Source of the DNA: Rhabdaerophilum calidifontis
GTDB taxonomy: Bacteria > Pseudomonadota > Alphaproteobacteria > Rhizobiales > Beijerinckiaceae
Length of the DNA stretch: 64,000 nt
NCBI RefSeq assembly: GCF_008641065.1
Contig: NZ_VTRS01000004.1
Location: 1-64,000 of the forward strand
Direction of reading: 5' to 3'
The position numbers were made by a program, and so were the translations under genes. Positions 1-7,268 of this stretch are shown here, one piece after another. Position 1 is the stretch's first letter. Each line of letters begins with the position of its first letter. The notes under the pieces were generated by a model that was not told the DNA's origin, made no database searches, and was given only the letters and a program-made list of their open reading frames with translations.

Positions 1-1
1 C

Positions 2-54
2 GCAACGGGCGATCGGCTGCGCAACACCGACCAACTCCGCCGATCGCCCGTTGC
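2..54. repeat. 16-bp perfect inverted repeat
   Basis: The arms GCAACGGGCGATCGGC (2-17) and its exact complement (39-54) flank a 21-base spacer. It lies about 70 bases beyond the stop of the leftmost minus-strand gene. There is no T-run, so a classical intrinsic terminator is not supported. It may be a transcript-end hairpin, an extragenic palindrome or part of a longer repeat that leaves the window. The rest of 55-124 shows nothing I recognise. Confidence 0.6.
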
Positions 55-124
55 TCCACCCGCGCCACAAGGCGTAAAACCCGCCGAGGCTCTAATCGCC
101 GCTGGATGACAACTCAGTGGCAGG

Positions 125-1072
125 TCAGGCGCTAATCTTACGCTTCAGCTTCGGTTGCGATGCTGCCTCAAAGCACTTCAAGAACCGATCCTTGGTGAAG
201 CTGTAGGGCTCAAGAGATACCTCATCGAGCCCGGCTTCCTCGTAGAGCTTTGTCTGCTTGCGCCCAACACCGATGTTTACGCAATTCCTCTCAGTTAGAA
301 GACCATATATGTTTCCATGCAACTTCATGGAGACCATGAAATCGCAACGTCGAACAAGAGAAATTGCAACAGCTGGATGCAAAGCCTCACGAATTTCTTT
401 TACGTGACGCGCGTTCCGCATCCTGCGAACGACTTCGTAGTGGAATCTGGCGTCCTGATGGTTTGCATAAACGGAAAGAGGCAGAAAAACGATGTTGTAT
501 CCTGAAACAAGCTCGTCGAGCGTGCGTGCAATCTCCCATTTGAAATACTCCAGATAAGAAGTAATTCTGGCATCAGCCAGAGAAAACCTGCTGTTCATAT
601 GATCAGATAGGCAGATGACAATTGTCGGTTTCGAATTTGACGGCCTAACAATCTCCATCAAATGGGCAGGCACATTAACGTCGTGATTTCGTAATGCGAA
701 AACGATATCTGGGATATAGTCACAGTTCATTCCAGCATCTCTGCAAAGATCTACATCGATCCTGTTGCGATACCATGCAAAATCAAGATCGTTTCCGCGT
801 GCTTTCAACGCCTCGATACTTGATTGCTCGTATTTCAATCCGACCCCAACCATCGAGAATTTCGTCCCCTGGGGTATCCAATTCAGAAAAAACGGCGCAA
901 CAACATCCCCACCGCCGAGAATAACGGGTCTACATCTCACATCCTCGGCCGGGATCCGTGCTTTGTGGAACTCGATGTTCTCGGCATCAAAAAACCATTC
1001 ATGCGCAAGCTTGAAGGCTTCGTCTCCGGAATTGCCCCGGTCAAAATATCCCAGACAGATGATCTTGCTCAC
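125..1072 (-). CDS. polysaccharide pyruvyl transferase family protein
   Basis: The 315-residue protein opens with the family pattern GYFDRGNSGDEAF, then GGGDVV, and near the C-terminus has MKLHGNIYGLLTE and NIGVGRKQTK, the conserved late region of CsaB/WcaK-like polysaccharide pyruvyl transferases. Members transfer pyruvate (as ketals) or related groups to surface glycans; the acceptor cannot be told here. The start is a GTG. It lies 17 bases downstream of the preceding minus-strand gene, so they are probably co-transcribed, together with a glycosyltransferase further upstream. Base composition is visibly richer in A/T than the genes from 2.2 kb on, which suggests separate acquisition. The family call is solid; the exact reaction is unknown. 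Confidence 0.75.
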   Translation of the reverse strand: MSKIICLGYFDRGNSGDEAFKLAHEWFFDAENIEFHKARIPAEDVRCRPVILGGGDVVAPFFLNWIPQGTKFSMVGVGLKYEQSSIEALKARGNDLDFAWYRNRIDVDLCRDAGMNCDYIPDIVFALRNHDVNVPAHLMEIVRPSNSKPTIVICLSDHMNSRFSLADARITSYLEYFKWEIARTLDELVSGYNIVFLPLSVYANHQDARFHYEVVRRMRNARHVKEIREALHPAVAISLVRRCDFMVSMKLHGNIYGLLTERNCVNIGVGRKQTKLYEEAGLDEVSLEPYSFTKDRFLKCFEAASQPKLKRKISA

Positions 1073-1089
1073 AACGGACCCCGGTTGAT

Positions 1090-2037
1090 TTACGCGATGA
1101 CGAGTGCTGGTTGACGGAGACAGGCCTGCTGTAAAGCCTCTACCTGATTTTCGATCTCTTCCAGAGTATCTTTAAAAGATTGAGCGTTAAGGCGCCTGAT
1201 CCGTCGTTCAATTGCGGCCGCAGAAATTGAATATGGTTCAAAAAAACCGTCAGAATAAATCCGATATTCTGGCAAATCTTCAGAGAACACATCGGAAAAG
1301 AAGCAAACCTGCGCACCGCAACGCCGTGCAGCGGCTGCCACTTCACGGCAATCTGTCAGGACAAGCTGGGAATTGGATGCAATAGACAATATCTCATGCC
1401 CATTGAGCCCGGAATGGGCAATCGGAGCGTGAGATGCGCGCATCCGCAGAATCAGATCTTGCATGTCATAGTCAACATCCCCTCGCGTTTCCGCTGTACT
1501 GATTCCAGTTACATGGATATTTGAGTTTTCTGCAATCGTATCAAGAAACGCTCCGATTTCTATTTTTGTGAACTGAAGATAGCTTTGAAAACGGAAATCT
1601 TCTGATTTCTCCTGAAATCGTCCGGAGCCTGTCAGGATGACAGAAACGCGCCTCGTTTTCTTCTTGCTTTCCATTTGCCGGAAGCGGGGCGGGAAATTTG
1701 CGGGCTGCGACAGCGCGGCAATGGCCATCGTTGAGACTCTGGATTGCTGCCAGCGCGCCTCTGGAACTCCTGTTTCACCGTCGGGATATTGTGGTTCAGG
1801 AAAAAGGTACCCGCGCGCCGGCTTCTTCCTCCATGGTGCGGCAGAACCAAAGACAAAAACCCCGCCCGCATCCTCGGAAATATTTTCGGTCAATTTATCT
1901 GAAAATTTACAAGAATCGACCCTGCTAATCCTTTCATCCGTACAAATCTCATTTATGCTGCGAACAACATTGTTGAATCCAATCTTCCATATCTCAAACG
2001 GACGTGAATATTTAACAGTCGATACAATCGTCGTCAT
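1090..2037 (-). CDS. divergent pyruvyl-transferase-like protein, tandem paralogue of the next gene
   Basis: This 315-residue protein has no motif I can assign on its own. Its segment YLQFTKIEIGAFLDTIAENS followed by a loop and MQDLILRM lines up with YLEYFKWEIARTLDELVSGY...VVRRM of the adjacent pyruvyl transferase, and both continue into an HGxxI/HxxxS-type stretch. The N-terminal GNSGDEA signature is missing, so it may be a structural partner or a changed-specificity paralogue. GGAAGG stands about 9 bases before the ATG. Codon use is AT-rich like its neighbour. The relationship is my own alignment by eye; function is not known. Confidence 0.55.
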   Translation of the reverse strand: MTTIVSTVKYSRPFEIWKIGFNNVVRSINEICTDERISRVDSCKFSDKLTENISEDAGGVFVFGSAAPWRKKPARGYLFPEPQYPDGETGVPEARWQQSRVSTMAIAALSQPANFPPRFRQMESKKKTRRVSVILTGSGRFQEKSEDFRFQSYLQFTKIEIGAFLDTIAENSNIHVTGISTAETRGDVDYDMQDLILRMRASHAPIAHSGLNGHEILSIASNSQLVLTDCREVAAAARRCGAQVCFFSDVFSEDLPEYRIYSDGFFEPYSISAAAIERRIRRLNAQSFKDTLEEIENQVEALQQACLRQPALVIA

Positions 2038-2167
2038 TTACGCCACCTTCCAGATGCACTGCGCGGCACAGCCAGCGCCGTCCACAATTCCTGTCACGCT
2101 GAACGCCGGCAGATCCATTTCCCAGCGTTTAAATGGACTATCTTCTCCTATAGAACGTCCTCGTCAG

Positions 2168-3445
2168 TTATATGTCGGCTGGCTGCACCCCCGCGAGCAA
2201 TTCCACCAGCCGCTGCGAGCAGCCCACCTGATGCAGCAAGTCCACGTGCCGGGGCAGGCTGACACGCGCGAAATCGTAACGGCTGCGCGCCGTGTGGCGC
2301 GCCGCCTCGCGCAGGCGCCGCATGCGCCGCGGATGGGCCAGCGCATCGGCGATCGTATCGGCGATCGCGTCCGTGTCGAAGAACGGCACCAGCAGGCCGT
2401 TCTCCCCATGGGTGATCACTTCGGTCACGGGCCCGGTATCCGAGCCGACAACCAGGCAGCCCAGCGCCATCGCCTCCAGCATCGACCACGAGAGCACGAA
2501 CGGGTAGGTCAGGTAGCAATGCGCGTCGGAGCGCACGAGCAAGGCCAGGTAGCTCTCGTAAGGAAGGCTGCCGGTGAAGTGGACCCGCCCGAGATCGAGC
2601 CGGCCGTCCAATTCCTCAAGCAGCGCCTGCCGCCAGCTTGCGTGCCGCGGCGGCCCGGCGCCATAGCCGACCTTGTCGCCTCCCACTAGGAACACCCGCG
2701 CCCGCGGGCGCTTTGCCAGCAGCCGCGGCAGCGCGCGCATGAAAACGTGGAAACCTCGATACGGCTCGAGATTCCGCGCCACGAAGGTCACGATCTCCGC
2801 ATCGTCCGGGATCGGGATCCCCGCGATCTCGCGCGCCCGCGCCGGCGCGCGCAGCATCAGCCGGTCGCAATCCAGCCCGTCATGCACCACATGGATCTTG
2901 TCGCGAAACTCGCGCGGAAACACGCTGCGCTGCCATTCCGTCGGCGCCACCGCGAAATCCGCATCGGTCAGCGCCAGCAGCGTCGCGGCGTTGCGCAGCA
3001 CGATCCGCGTCTCGCCATCGATTCCGAAGGGCGGGAACTCGCGGTCGAACCCCACATCCGTGCCGCTCGGGGCGTAATAGAACTCGGAATAGCAGCACAG
3101 CGTGGCATCCGGAAACAGCACGCGCAGCGGCAGCGCTTCGCCCCAGCCCGGATGAACGTAGATCAATTGCGGCGTGAAGCCGTCATACTTCATCGCGTTG
3201 GCGGAATACATCACCTGCTCGGCGCGGCGGCTCTCGATCTCGAACCGGCGGGCGAAGGGGTGGACATTGCTCAATTCGCGCCCGGAGAAGCCGTATCGGC
3301 GCAGATCGACCCCCGCCATTGCGCTCGCGCTGCCGGCGCCGATCGCGGCTACACGACATCCGGGAAGGCTCGCGAAAGTCGCGGCAAGGTTGCGGAATTG
3401 TGCCGGGAAGTTGTTGTGGACGAACAGGACGTCAAGAGCGCTCAT
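2168..3445 (-). CDS. glycosyltransferase, GT4-like (Glyco_trans_4_3 N-terminus)
   Basis: The 425-residue protein starts with MSALDVLFVHNNFPAQFRNL, the opening of the GT4-type enzymes carrying the Glyco_trans_4_3 domain. The C-terminal Rossmann half has ARNLEPYRGFHVFMRALP and the donor-binding stretch SWSMLEAMALGCLVVGSDTG...E. It would move a sugar from a nucleotide donor to a glycan or protein in the cytoplasm. Its start overlaps the end of the SapC-like gene upstream by 14 bases, so the two are translationally linked and probably act on the same surface product. GC content is high here, unlike the two genes downstream. Acceptor and sugar are unknown. Confidence 0.85.
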   Translation of the reverse strand: MSALDVLFVHNNFPAQFRNLAATFASLPGCRVAAIGAGSASAMAGVDLRRYGFSGRELSNVHPFARRFEIESRRAEQVMYSANAMKYDGFTPQLIYVHPGWGEALPLRVLFPDATLCCYSEFYYAPSGTDVGFDREFPPFGIDGETRIVLRNAATLLALTDADFAVAPTEWQRSVFPREFRDKIHVVHDGLDCDRLMLRAPARAREIAGIPIPDDAEIVTFVARNLEPYRGFHVFMRALPRLLAKRPRARVFLVGGDKVGYGAGPPRHASWRQALLEELDGRLDLGRVHFTGSLPYESYLALLVRSDAHCYLTYPFVLSWSMLEAMALGCLVVGSDTGPVTEVITHGENGLLVPFFDTDAIADTIADALAHPRRMRRLREAARHTARSRYDFARVSLPRHVDLLHQVGCSQRLVELLAGVQPADI

Positions 3446-4268
3446 CAGCTTTGTCGGAAAACTCGAGGAAATCGTCGATCGAGAACAGAGTGCTGTCGTC
3501 CATCATCAGCGGCTCCTCGAAGGAGCCCTGGAAGTCCTGTATCATGGGCCGGTGGCCCTGATCCATGGCCGGCGCAACCATGCGGGATGGCGCGGGGGTG
3601 GGCAGATCCTGAACCGCGCCACGCCGCAGCAGCCGCTGCGAGAACAGCGACGCCGCCGCGATCTCGTAGGGAAGGTTGCTGTCGGTCGTCAGCGCCGCGG
3701 CCTGCGCGCCGGAAAAGCGCTGGAGCAGGGTTTCCGAGACCACATAGACCATCGCCTCCGGCTGCGATTCGAGCGGGTAGAGCGCCACGAGGCAATCCGC
3801 CGCCAGCAGGAGCTTTGCGGCATTCGCGAGCCGCAGCGATCCACGCGCGAGCCGCCGGAGCATCTCGATCACATAGGCATAATCCTTGCCGGGCTGGCCG
3901 TCCTCGCCCAGGAGCGGGAATTGCTCCCCCTCCGCGCTGCATAGCGCCTCGGCGATCTCCGGCATCGCCTCCGGCCCAACGCCACGGAAGGGCAGGCAGC
4001 GCAGGGCATAGGGCGCGTAGGGCGGCAGCCAGCGCCCCTCCTTGCCGAGAAGCCTGCCGATGTTGAGCTCCGAATGCAGGATCGCCACCACTTCGGGACC
4101 ATGGCGACCAAGCCGGATGCCGATCGGTGCATAATGCGACAGGTGCAGCAATTCAGTATCCGCGATCGGCACGAAGGCGAGATCGTCCAGGAAATCGAAC
4201 CGGGCCGGCCGCGACCAGCGGCGCAGGGTGGATTGCGCGACGGGCCGGAACTCGAAGAGATTGCTCAA
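3432..4268 (-). CDS. SapC-like protein, copy 1
   Basis: 278 residues. The segment VPIADTELLHLSHYAPIGIR, followed by VVAILHSELNIGRLLGKEGRWLPPYAPYALRCLPF, matches the layout of the SapC family, named for an S-layer secretion gene of Campylobacter fetus. No signal peptide or membrane segment is evident, so a cytoplasmic or peripheral role is likely. The start appears to be TTG, overlapping the stop of the second SapC-like gene by two bases. The C-terminal 60 residues are acidic and rich in Met/Pro. Its neighbours are RTX proteins and a glycosyltransferase. The biochemical function of SapC proteins is not established. Confidence 0.7.
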   Translation of the reverse strand: MSNLFEFRPVAQSTLRRWSRPARFDFLDDLAFVPIADTELLHLSHYAPIGIRLGRHGPEVVAILHSELNIGRLLGKEGRWLPPYAPYALRCLPFRGVGPEAMPEIAEALCSAEGEQFPLLGEDGQPGKDYAYVIEMLRRLARGSLRLANAAKLLLAADCLVALYPLESQPEAMVYVVSETLLQRFSGAQAAALTTDSNLPYEIAAASLFSQRLLRRGAVQDLPTPAPSRMVAPAMDQGHRPMIQDFQGSFEEPLMMDDSTLFSIDDFLEFSDKADERS

Positions 4269-5008
4269 AGTGCCGGCTCCGTCGCGGCATCCGGCGCCTG
4301 CGTCACGGCGGCTTTCGCGAGGCCGAGAAGCGCCGAGATCCGGAACAGGGACAGGCGTTGGGTGGCCAGGAACAAGCCCGCATCGACGCCATGGGTCTCC
4401 ACCAGGCCGAACAGCTCGGGCCGCCCGAGGCGCGCCGCCGCGACGACCATGAGATCGTCCCGCAGAACGCTCACGCCCGCGCCGAGATCGAACTTGAGCG
4501 GCCAGGGCTCCAGGAACCCGCCATCGAGGAGATCGCGCGAGAGCGCATTCGTGAACTGGAGGCCGCGGGCGACCGAAACCGCGAGCCGGGCGCGGGCGAT
4601 CGCGCCTTTGCTCATCTTGGCGTTCTCAAGCAGGATCGGCGCGCCGATATCGCTCGGCGCATCGGGGAACACGCGATCGATGATCAGCCGCTGGTTGGCC
4701 ACCGATTCCGGATCGGGAACAGCAATCGGGTAGGCGTGCAGCGCAAGCGGCAACGGCCTGTTGGGTGCCGGGTAGTGCCCCTTGCCATCGCCGAGCAGGC
4801 TCATCAGCGCCTGGAGAACGGGCAACCCGTCGACGATCCGCCAGCAGAGCGGGTAGGCGGCCGCGAGGGTTCGCGCCTCGCCGACCATGATCGGCGCCTG
4901 CCGCAGCGCGCGGATATGCGCATAGGAGAGGGCAGAATAGATGCGTTCATAGCCCCATTCCGCACCAAGCACAGTCGGGTTCTCGTAAAGCTCCGTCCAA
5001 CCTTGCAT
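4265..5008 (-). CDS. SapC-like protein, copy 2
   Basis: About 247 residues from the ATG at 5008 (a TTG sits one codon upstream). The order of features is that of SapC: RALRQAPIMVGEARTLAAAY, then LPVLQALMSLLGDGKGHYP and LPLALHAYPIAVPDPES, i.e. the hydrophobic YP(I/L) block, a short glycine-rich turn and the second YPF/YPI block. It is only distantly similar to the adjacent copy, so the pair is an old duplication or a matched heteromer. It is the first gene after the RTX operon terminator and probably starts a new transcript running into the glycosyltransferase. No export signal is seen. Confidence 0.6.
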   Translation of the reverse strand: MQGWTELYENPTVLGAEWGYERIYSALSYAHIRALRQAPIMVGEARTLAAAYPLCWRIVDGLPVLQALMSLLGDGKGHYPAPNRPLPLALHAYPIAVPDPESVANQRLIIDRVFPDAPSDIGAPILLENAKMSKGAIARARLAVSVARGLQFTNALSRDLLDGGFLEPWPLKFDLGAGVSVLRDDLMVVAAARLGRPELFGLVETHGVDAGLFLATQRLSLFRISALLGLAKAAVTQAPDAATEPAL

Positions 5009-5071
5009 CAAGCCGGCTTCCAGAATCGCCCGATCTCCTCGCCCTTTGGCCGAGTATAGGCGCCCGCACCA

Positions 5072-5100
5072 GAAAAAAAGAAGGGGCCCGCGCGGCCCCT
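5072..5100 (-). terminator. intrinsic terminator of the RTX operon
   Basis: On the minus strand an 8-bp stem AAGGGGCC/GGCCCCTT with a 5-base loop is followed by C and seven T. It sits 44 bases past the stop of the RTX gene, and no gene continues directly through it. This is the clearest Rho-independent terminator in the window and separates the RTX operon from the SapC/glycosyltransferase genes. Confidence 0.88.
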
Positions 5101-5143
5101 TCGACTTGCTTCGGGGGAAGGCGGCTTATGCCGCCCCCGCCAC

Positions 5144-6154
5144 TCAGATCTGGTCGCTGAACTTGACGGTCTCGATCTCGGAATAGGTGAGCGTGTCGCC
5201 GTTCGAGAAGGTGACCGTCGTGACGCCGGCAACCGTCGAGGAGCTGACGATGTCGGTGGTGGCGAAGCTCTCGACATAGAGTTCGTCGCTGCCCGAACCG
5301 CCCTGGATCGTCGAGCTGCCCTGGCCGGTGAGGTAGAACTCGTCGCTGCCCGAGCCGCCGCTGACCGACGAATTGCCCTCGCCGATATAGACCACGTCGT
5401 CGCCCGAGCCGGCGATGATGGTGTCGTCGCCGCCACCGCCATAGATGGTGTCGTCGCCATTGCCGCCGAGGATCGAGTCGTTGCCGTTGCCGGCGGAGAC
5501 GTAATCGCTGCCGGTACCGGCATCGACGAAGTTGTCGCCATTGCCCACCGTGATCTCATCGTCGCCCGAACCGCCATAGACGGTGTCGTCGCCGCCGGCC
5601 GCGACGATGGTGTCGCTGCCATTGCCGCCGTCGATGTAGTTGTTGCCGCCCGCGACCTCGATCGTGTCGGAGCCGGCGCCGCCATAGACGGTATCGTCAC
5701 CGCCGCCGGAGATGACCGTGTCATTGCCCGAGCCGGCCGAGACGTAATTGTCGCCATCGGCGACGAGCAGGAAGTCGCTGCTGGTGCCGGTGCTGTGGAT
5801 GACGTCGTTGCCGTCGCCGGTCGCGAAGATTTGCTTACCGCTGACATTGCCGGCGGTGTTGATCGTCACGTCGACATCGTCATCCGTCGAGAAGATCACC
5901 GCATGGTCGGCCGGGTCGAGCGTGACCGGGCCGGTCGGGCCGCCCTCGACGAAGAAGACTTCCTCGCCGCTGCCGCTGACATTGCCGGCCGGCAGCGTCT
6001 CGGTGCGGATCAGGTCACCGGCGATCGAGCTGTTGTTCAGGATGCCGGCATTCTGCAGGGCGTCGAGGATGGCATCCCTCTCGGCCGTTGAGAAAACGCC
6101 CGCATTGTCCAGCTTGTCGCTAAACTGCGCTTCCGTGTAATCGTACGTCGCCAT
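5144..6154 (-). CDS. RTX (hemolysin-type calcium-binding repeat) protein
   Basis: A 336-residue acidic protein with no Cys and no Sec signal. Residues 112-292 are a run of about 18 glycine/aspartate nonapeptide units such as GGGDDTVYG and GGNGDDTIYG, which fold as a calcium-binding parallel beta-roll. Residues 1-110 are non-repeat, and the last 35 end in SNGDTLTYSEIETVKFSDQI, the kind of C-terminal tail used as an uncleaved type I secretion signal. It is therefore likely exported directly to the outside, but no type I ABC transporter lies in the window. AGGAAGGAG precedes the ATG by 8 bases. It is the last gene of a three-gene operon closed by a terminator. It could be an adhesin, S-layer-like protein or matrix protein; no catalytic domain is seen. 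Confidence 0.88.
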   Translation of the reverse strand: MATYDYTEAQFSDKLDNAGVFSTAERDAILDALQNAGILNNSSIAGDLIRTETLPAGNVSGSGEEVFFVEGGPTGPVTLDPADHAVIFSTDDDVDVTINTAGNVSGKQIFATGDGNDVIHSTGTSSDFLLVADGDNYVSAGSGNDTVISGGGDDTVYGGAGSDTIEVAGGNNYIDGGNGSDTIVAAGGDDTVYGGSGDDEITVGNGDNFVDAGTGSDYVSAGNGNDSILGGNGDDTIYGGGGDDTIIAGSGDDVVYIGEGNSSVSGGSGSDEFYLTGQGSSTIQGGSGSDELYVESFATTDIVSSSTVAGVTTVTFSNGDTLTYSEIETVKFSDQI

Positions 6155-6188
6155 CGGTCGGCTCCTTCCTCAGGGGCTTACAAGTGTC

Positions 6189-7187
6189 TCATCGAGCATT
6201 CGAAATGGGCCGCTCTGCGCGGAAAACCCGAACCCGCCCCGTTTTGGACACGGAGGGAGCCGGGAGGACCGCAGGCGCCGGCGGCGGAAAGAGATCCGCA
6301 TTCCCCGGAGCCCGCGGCGAATAGGTCCGGCCGGCCGCGCTAAGCATCGGAATGTCAGCGGGCCGATCGGCCAGGGAGTCGCGAGAAAAGGACGTGGAGC
6401 GGGCATTCTCGAGCACCCGTATCCGGAGACCGACAAGGGGCTCGAGCCCAGTCGGACCGGAGAGTTCCAGATCGGAACCCTCCTGCGCCTGCACCTGGCA
6501 ACCCAGGAACAGCGCCTCACAGGTCAGCCGATAGCCGGCTGCATTGCGCCCCACCAGCGCAAACGAAACCCCGATCAAGGGCGCGGCCTTGCCCCGCGTC
6601 CCCACGAATGTGCCCGATGGCGCCTGCGGGAACACGCGCCGCCCGCGCGAATTGATCTGACAGCCGACGAGGAGATCGACATCATGCGGCCGGTCGGGCC
6701 AGACAACCTGAAGCCCCTCGATCACCATGGGGAATTGCGGTCCGCAGACCCATTCCCCCGAAGCAACCGTCACATCGCCGCGCCGCGCCACATGCGCGAG
6801 GATGCTCGGCGGCGAGAACGGCGCATGCCCGTAATGATCAGCCGGCTCAGGATAACAATTGTCCGCCGGCGGCGAGAGCGTGATGCGCTCGAAGACAAAC
6901 TGCGCGTCGCGGCTTCCGCCCATTCGGACCGGCGTGATCGCGGCGCGCATGCTGGAATCGCGGTCCGCGCGCACGACGACGGCATCGCCGGGATTGCGAA
7001 GAACGGGACGGGACGATCCGTCGGGCGCGATGATCTCGACGCCGGAGCCAGGCTCGGCAGAGACCATGACCTCGGGCGCCTCGATGCCCGCACGCGAGGA
7101 AACGTAGCGGAACACGAAAAGGCCCCGAGAGACACGGAGAACCCGCGCCGCAGAACCATTTCCTTCCGTGAACCGCTGCCCGACCAC
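6189..7187 (-). CDS. unrecognised protein encoded between two RTX genes
   Basis: 332 residues starting at a GTG. I do not recognise the family. The N-terminal third (to about residue 100) is beta-rich with FRYVSSRAG and PGDAVVVRADRDSS; the middle has scattered cysteines (DNCYPEPADHYGHAPFS, GEWVCGPQFP, VGCQINSRG, LTCEALFLGCQV), and the C-terminal 60 residues are Pro/Arg-rich and look disordered. No signal peptide or transmembrane segment is obvious. It lies 34 bases before the RTX gene and 81 bases after the Hint-RTX gene in the same operon, so a role in maturation, secretion or assembly of those proteins is a reasonable guess only. The true start may lie further in. Confidence 0.6.
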   Translation of the reverse strand: MVGQRFTEGNGSAARVLRVSRGLFVFRYVSSRAGIEAPEVMVSAEPGSGVEIIAPDGSSRPVLRNPGDAVVVRADRDSSMRAAITPVRMGGSRDAQFVFERITLSPPADNCYPEPADHYGHAPFSPPSILAHVARRGDVTVASGEWVCGPQFPMVIEGLQVVWPDRPHDVDLLVGCQINSRGRRVFPQAPSGTFVGTRGKAAPLIGVSFALVGRNAAGYRLTCEALFLGCQVQAQEGSDLELSGPTGLEPLVGLRIRVLENARSTSFSRDSLADRPADIPMLSAAGRTYSPRAPGNADLFPPPAPAVLPAPSVSKTGRVRVFRAERPISNAR

Positions 7188-7227
7188 GACACGCTCTTAT
7201 GTTGGCGACGCCCTGGGCGCCCAGAAC

Positions 7228-7250
7228 CGGACGGGCCGGATGCCCGTCCG
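7228..7250. other. 9-bp GC hairpin between Hint-RTX gene and next gene
   Basis: The stem CGGACGGGC/GCCCGTCCG with a 5-base loop sits in the 81-base gap between the Hint-RTX gene and the unrecognised gene. There is no T-run on either side, so it more likely protects or partly attenuates the operon mRNA than ends it. Confidence 0.45.
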
Positions 7251-7268
7251 AGAATGCTTAGATACGCC

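Noticed and set aside
5300-5850. Tandem DNA repeats as a CRISPR or satellite
   Set aside because: The periodicity comes from RTX nonapeptide codons in a continuous reading frame, with no constant repeat and variable spacer pattern.
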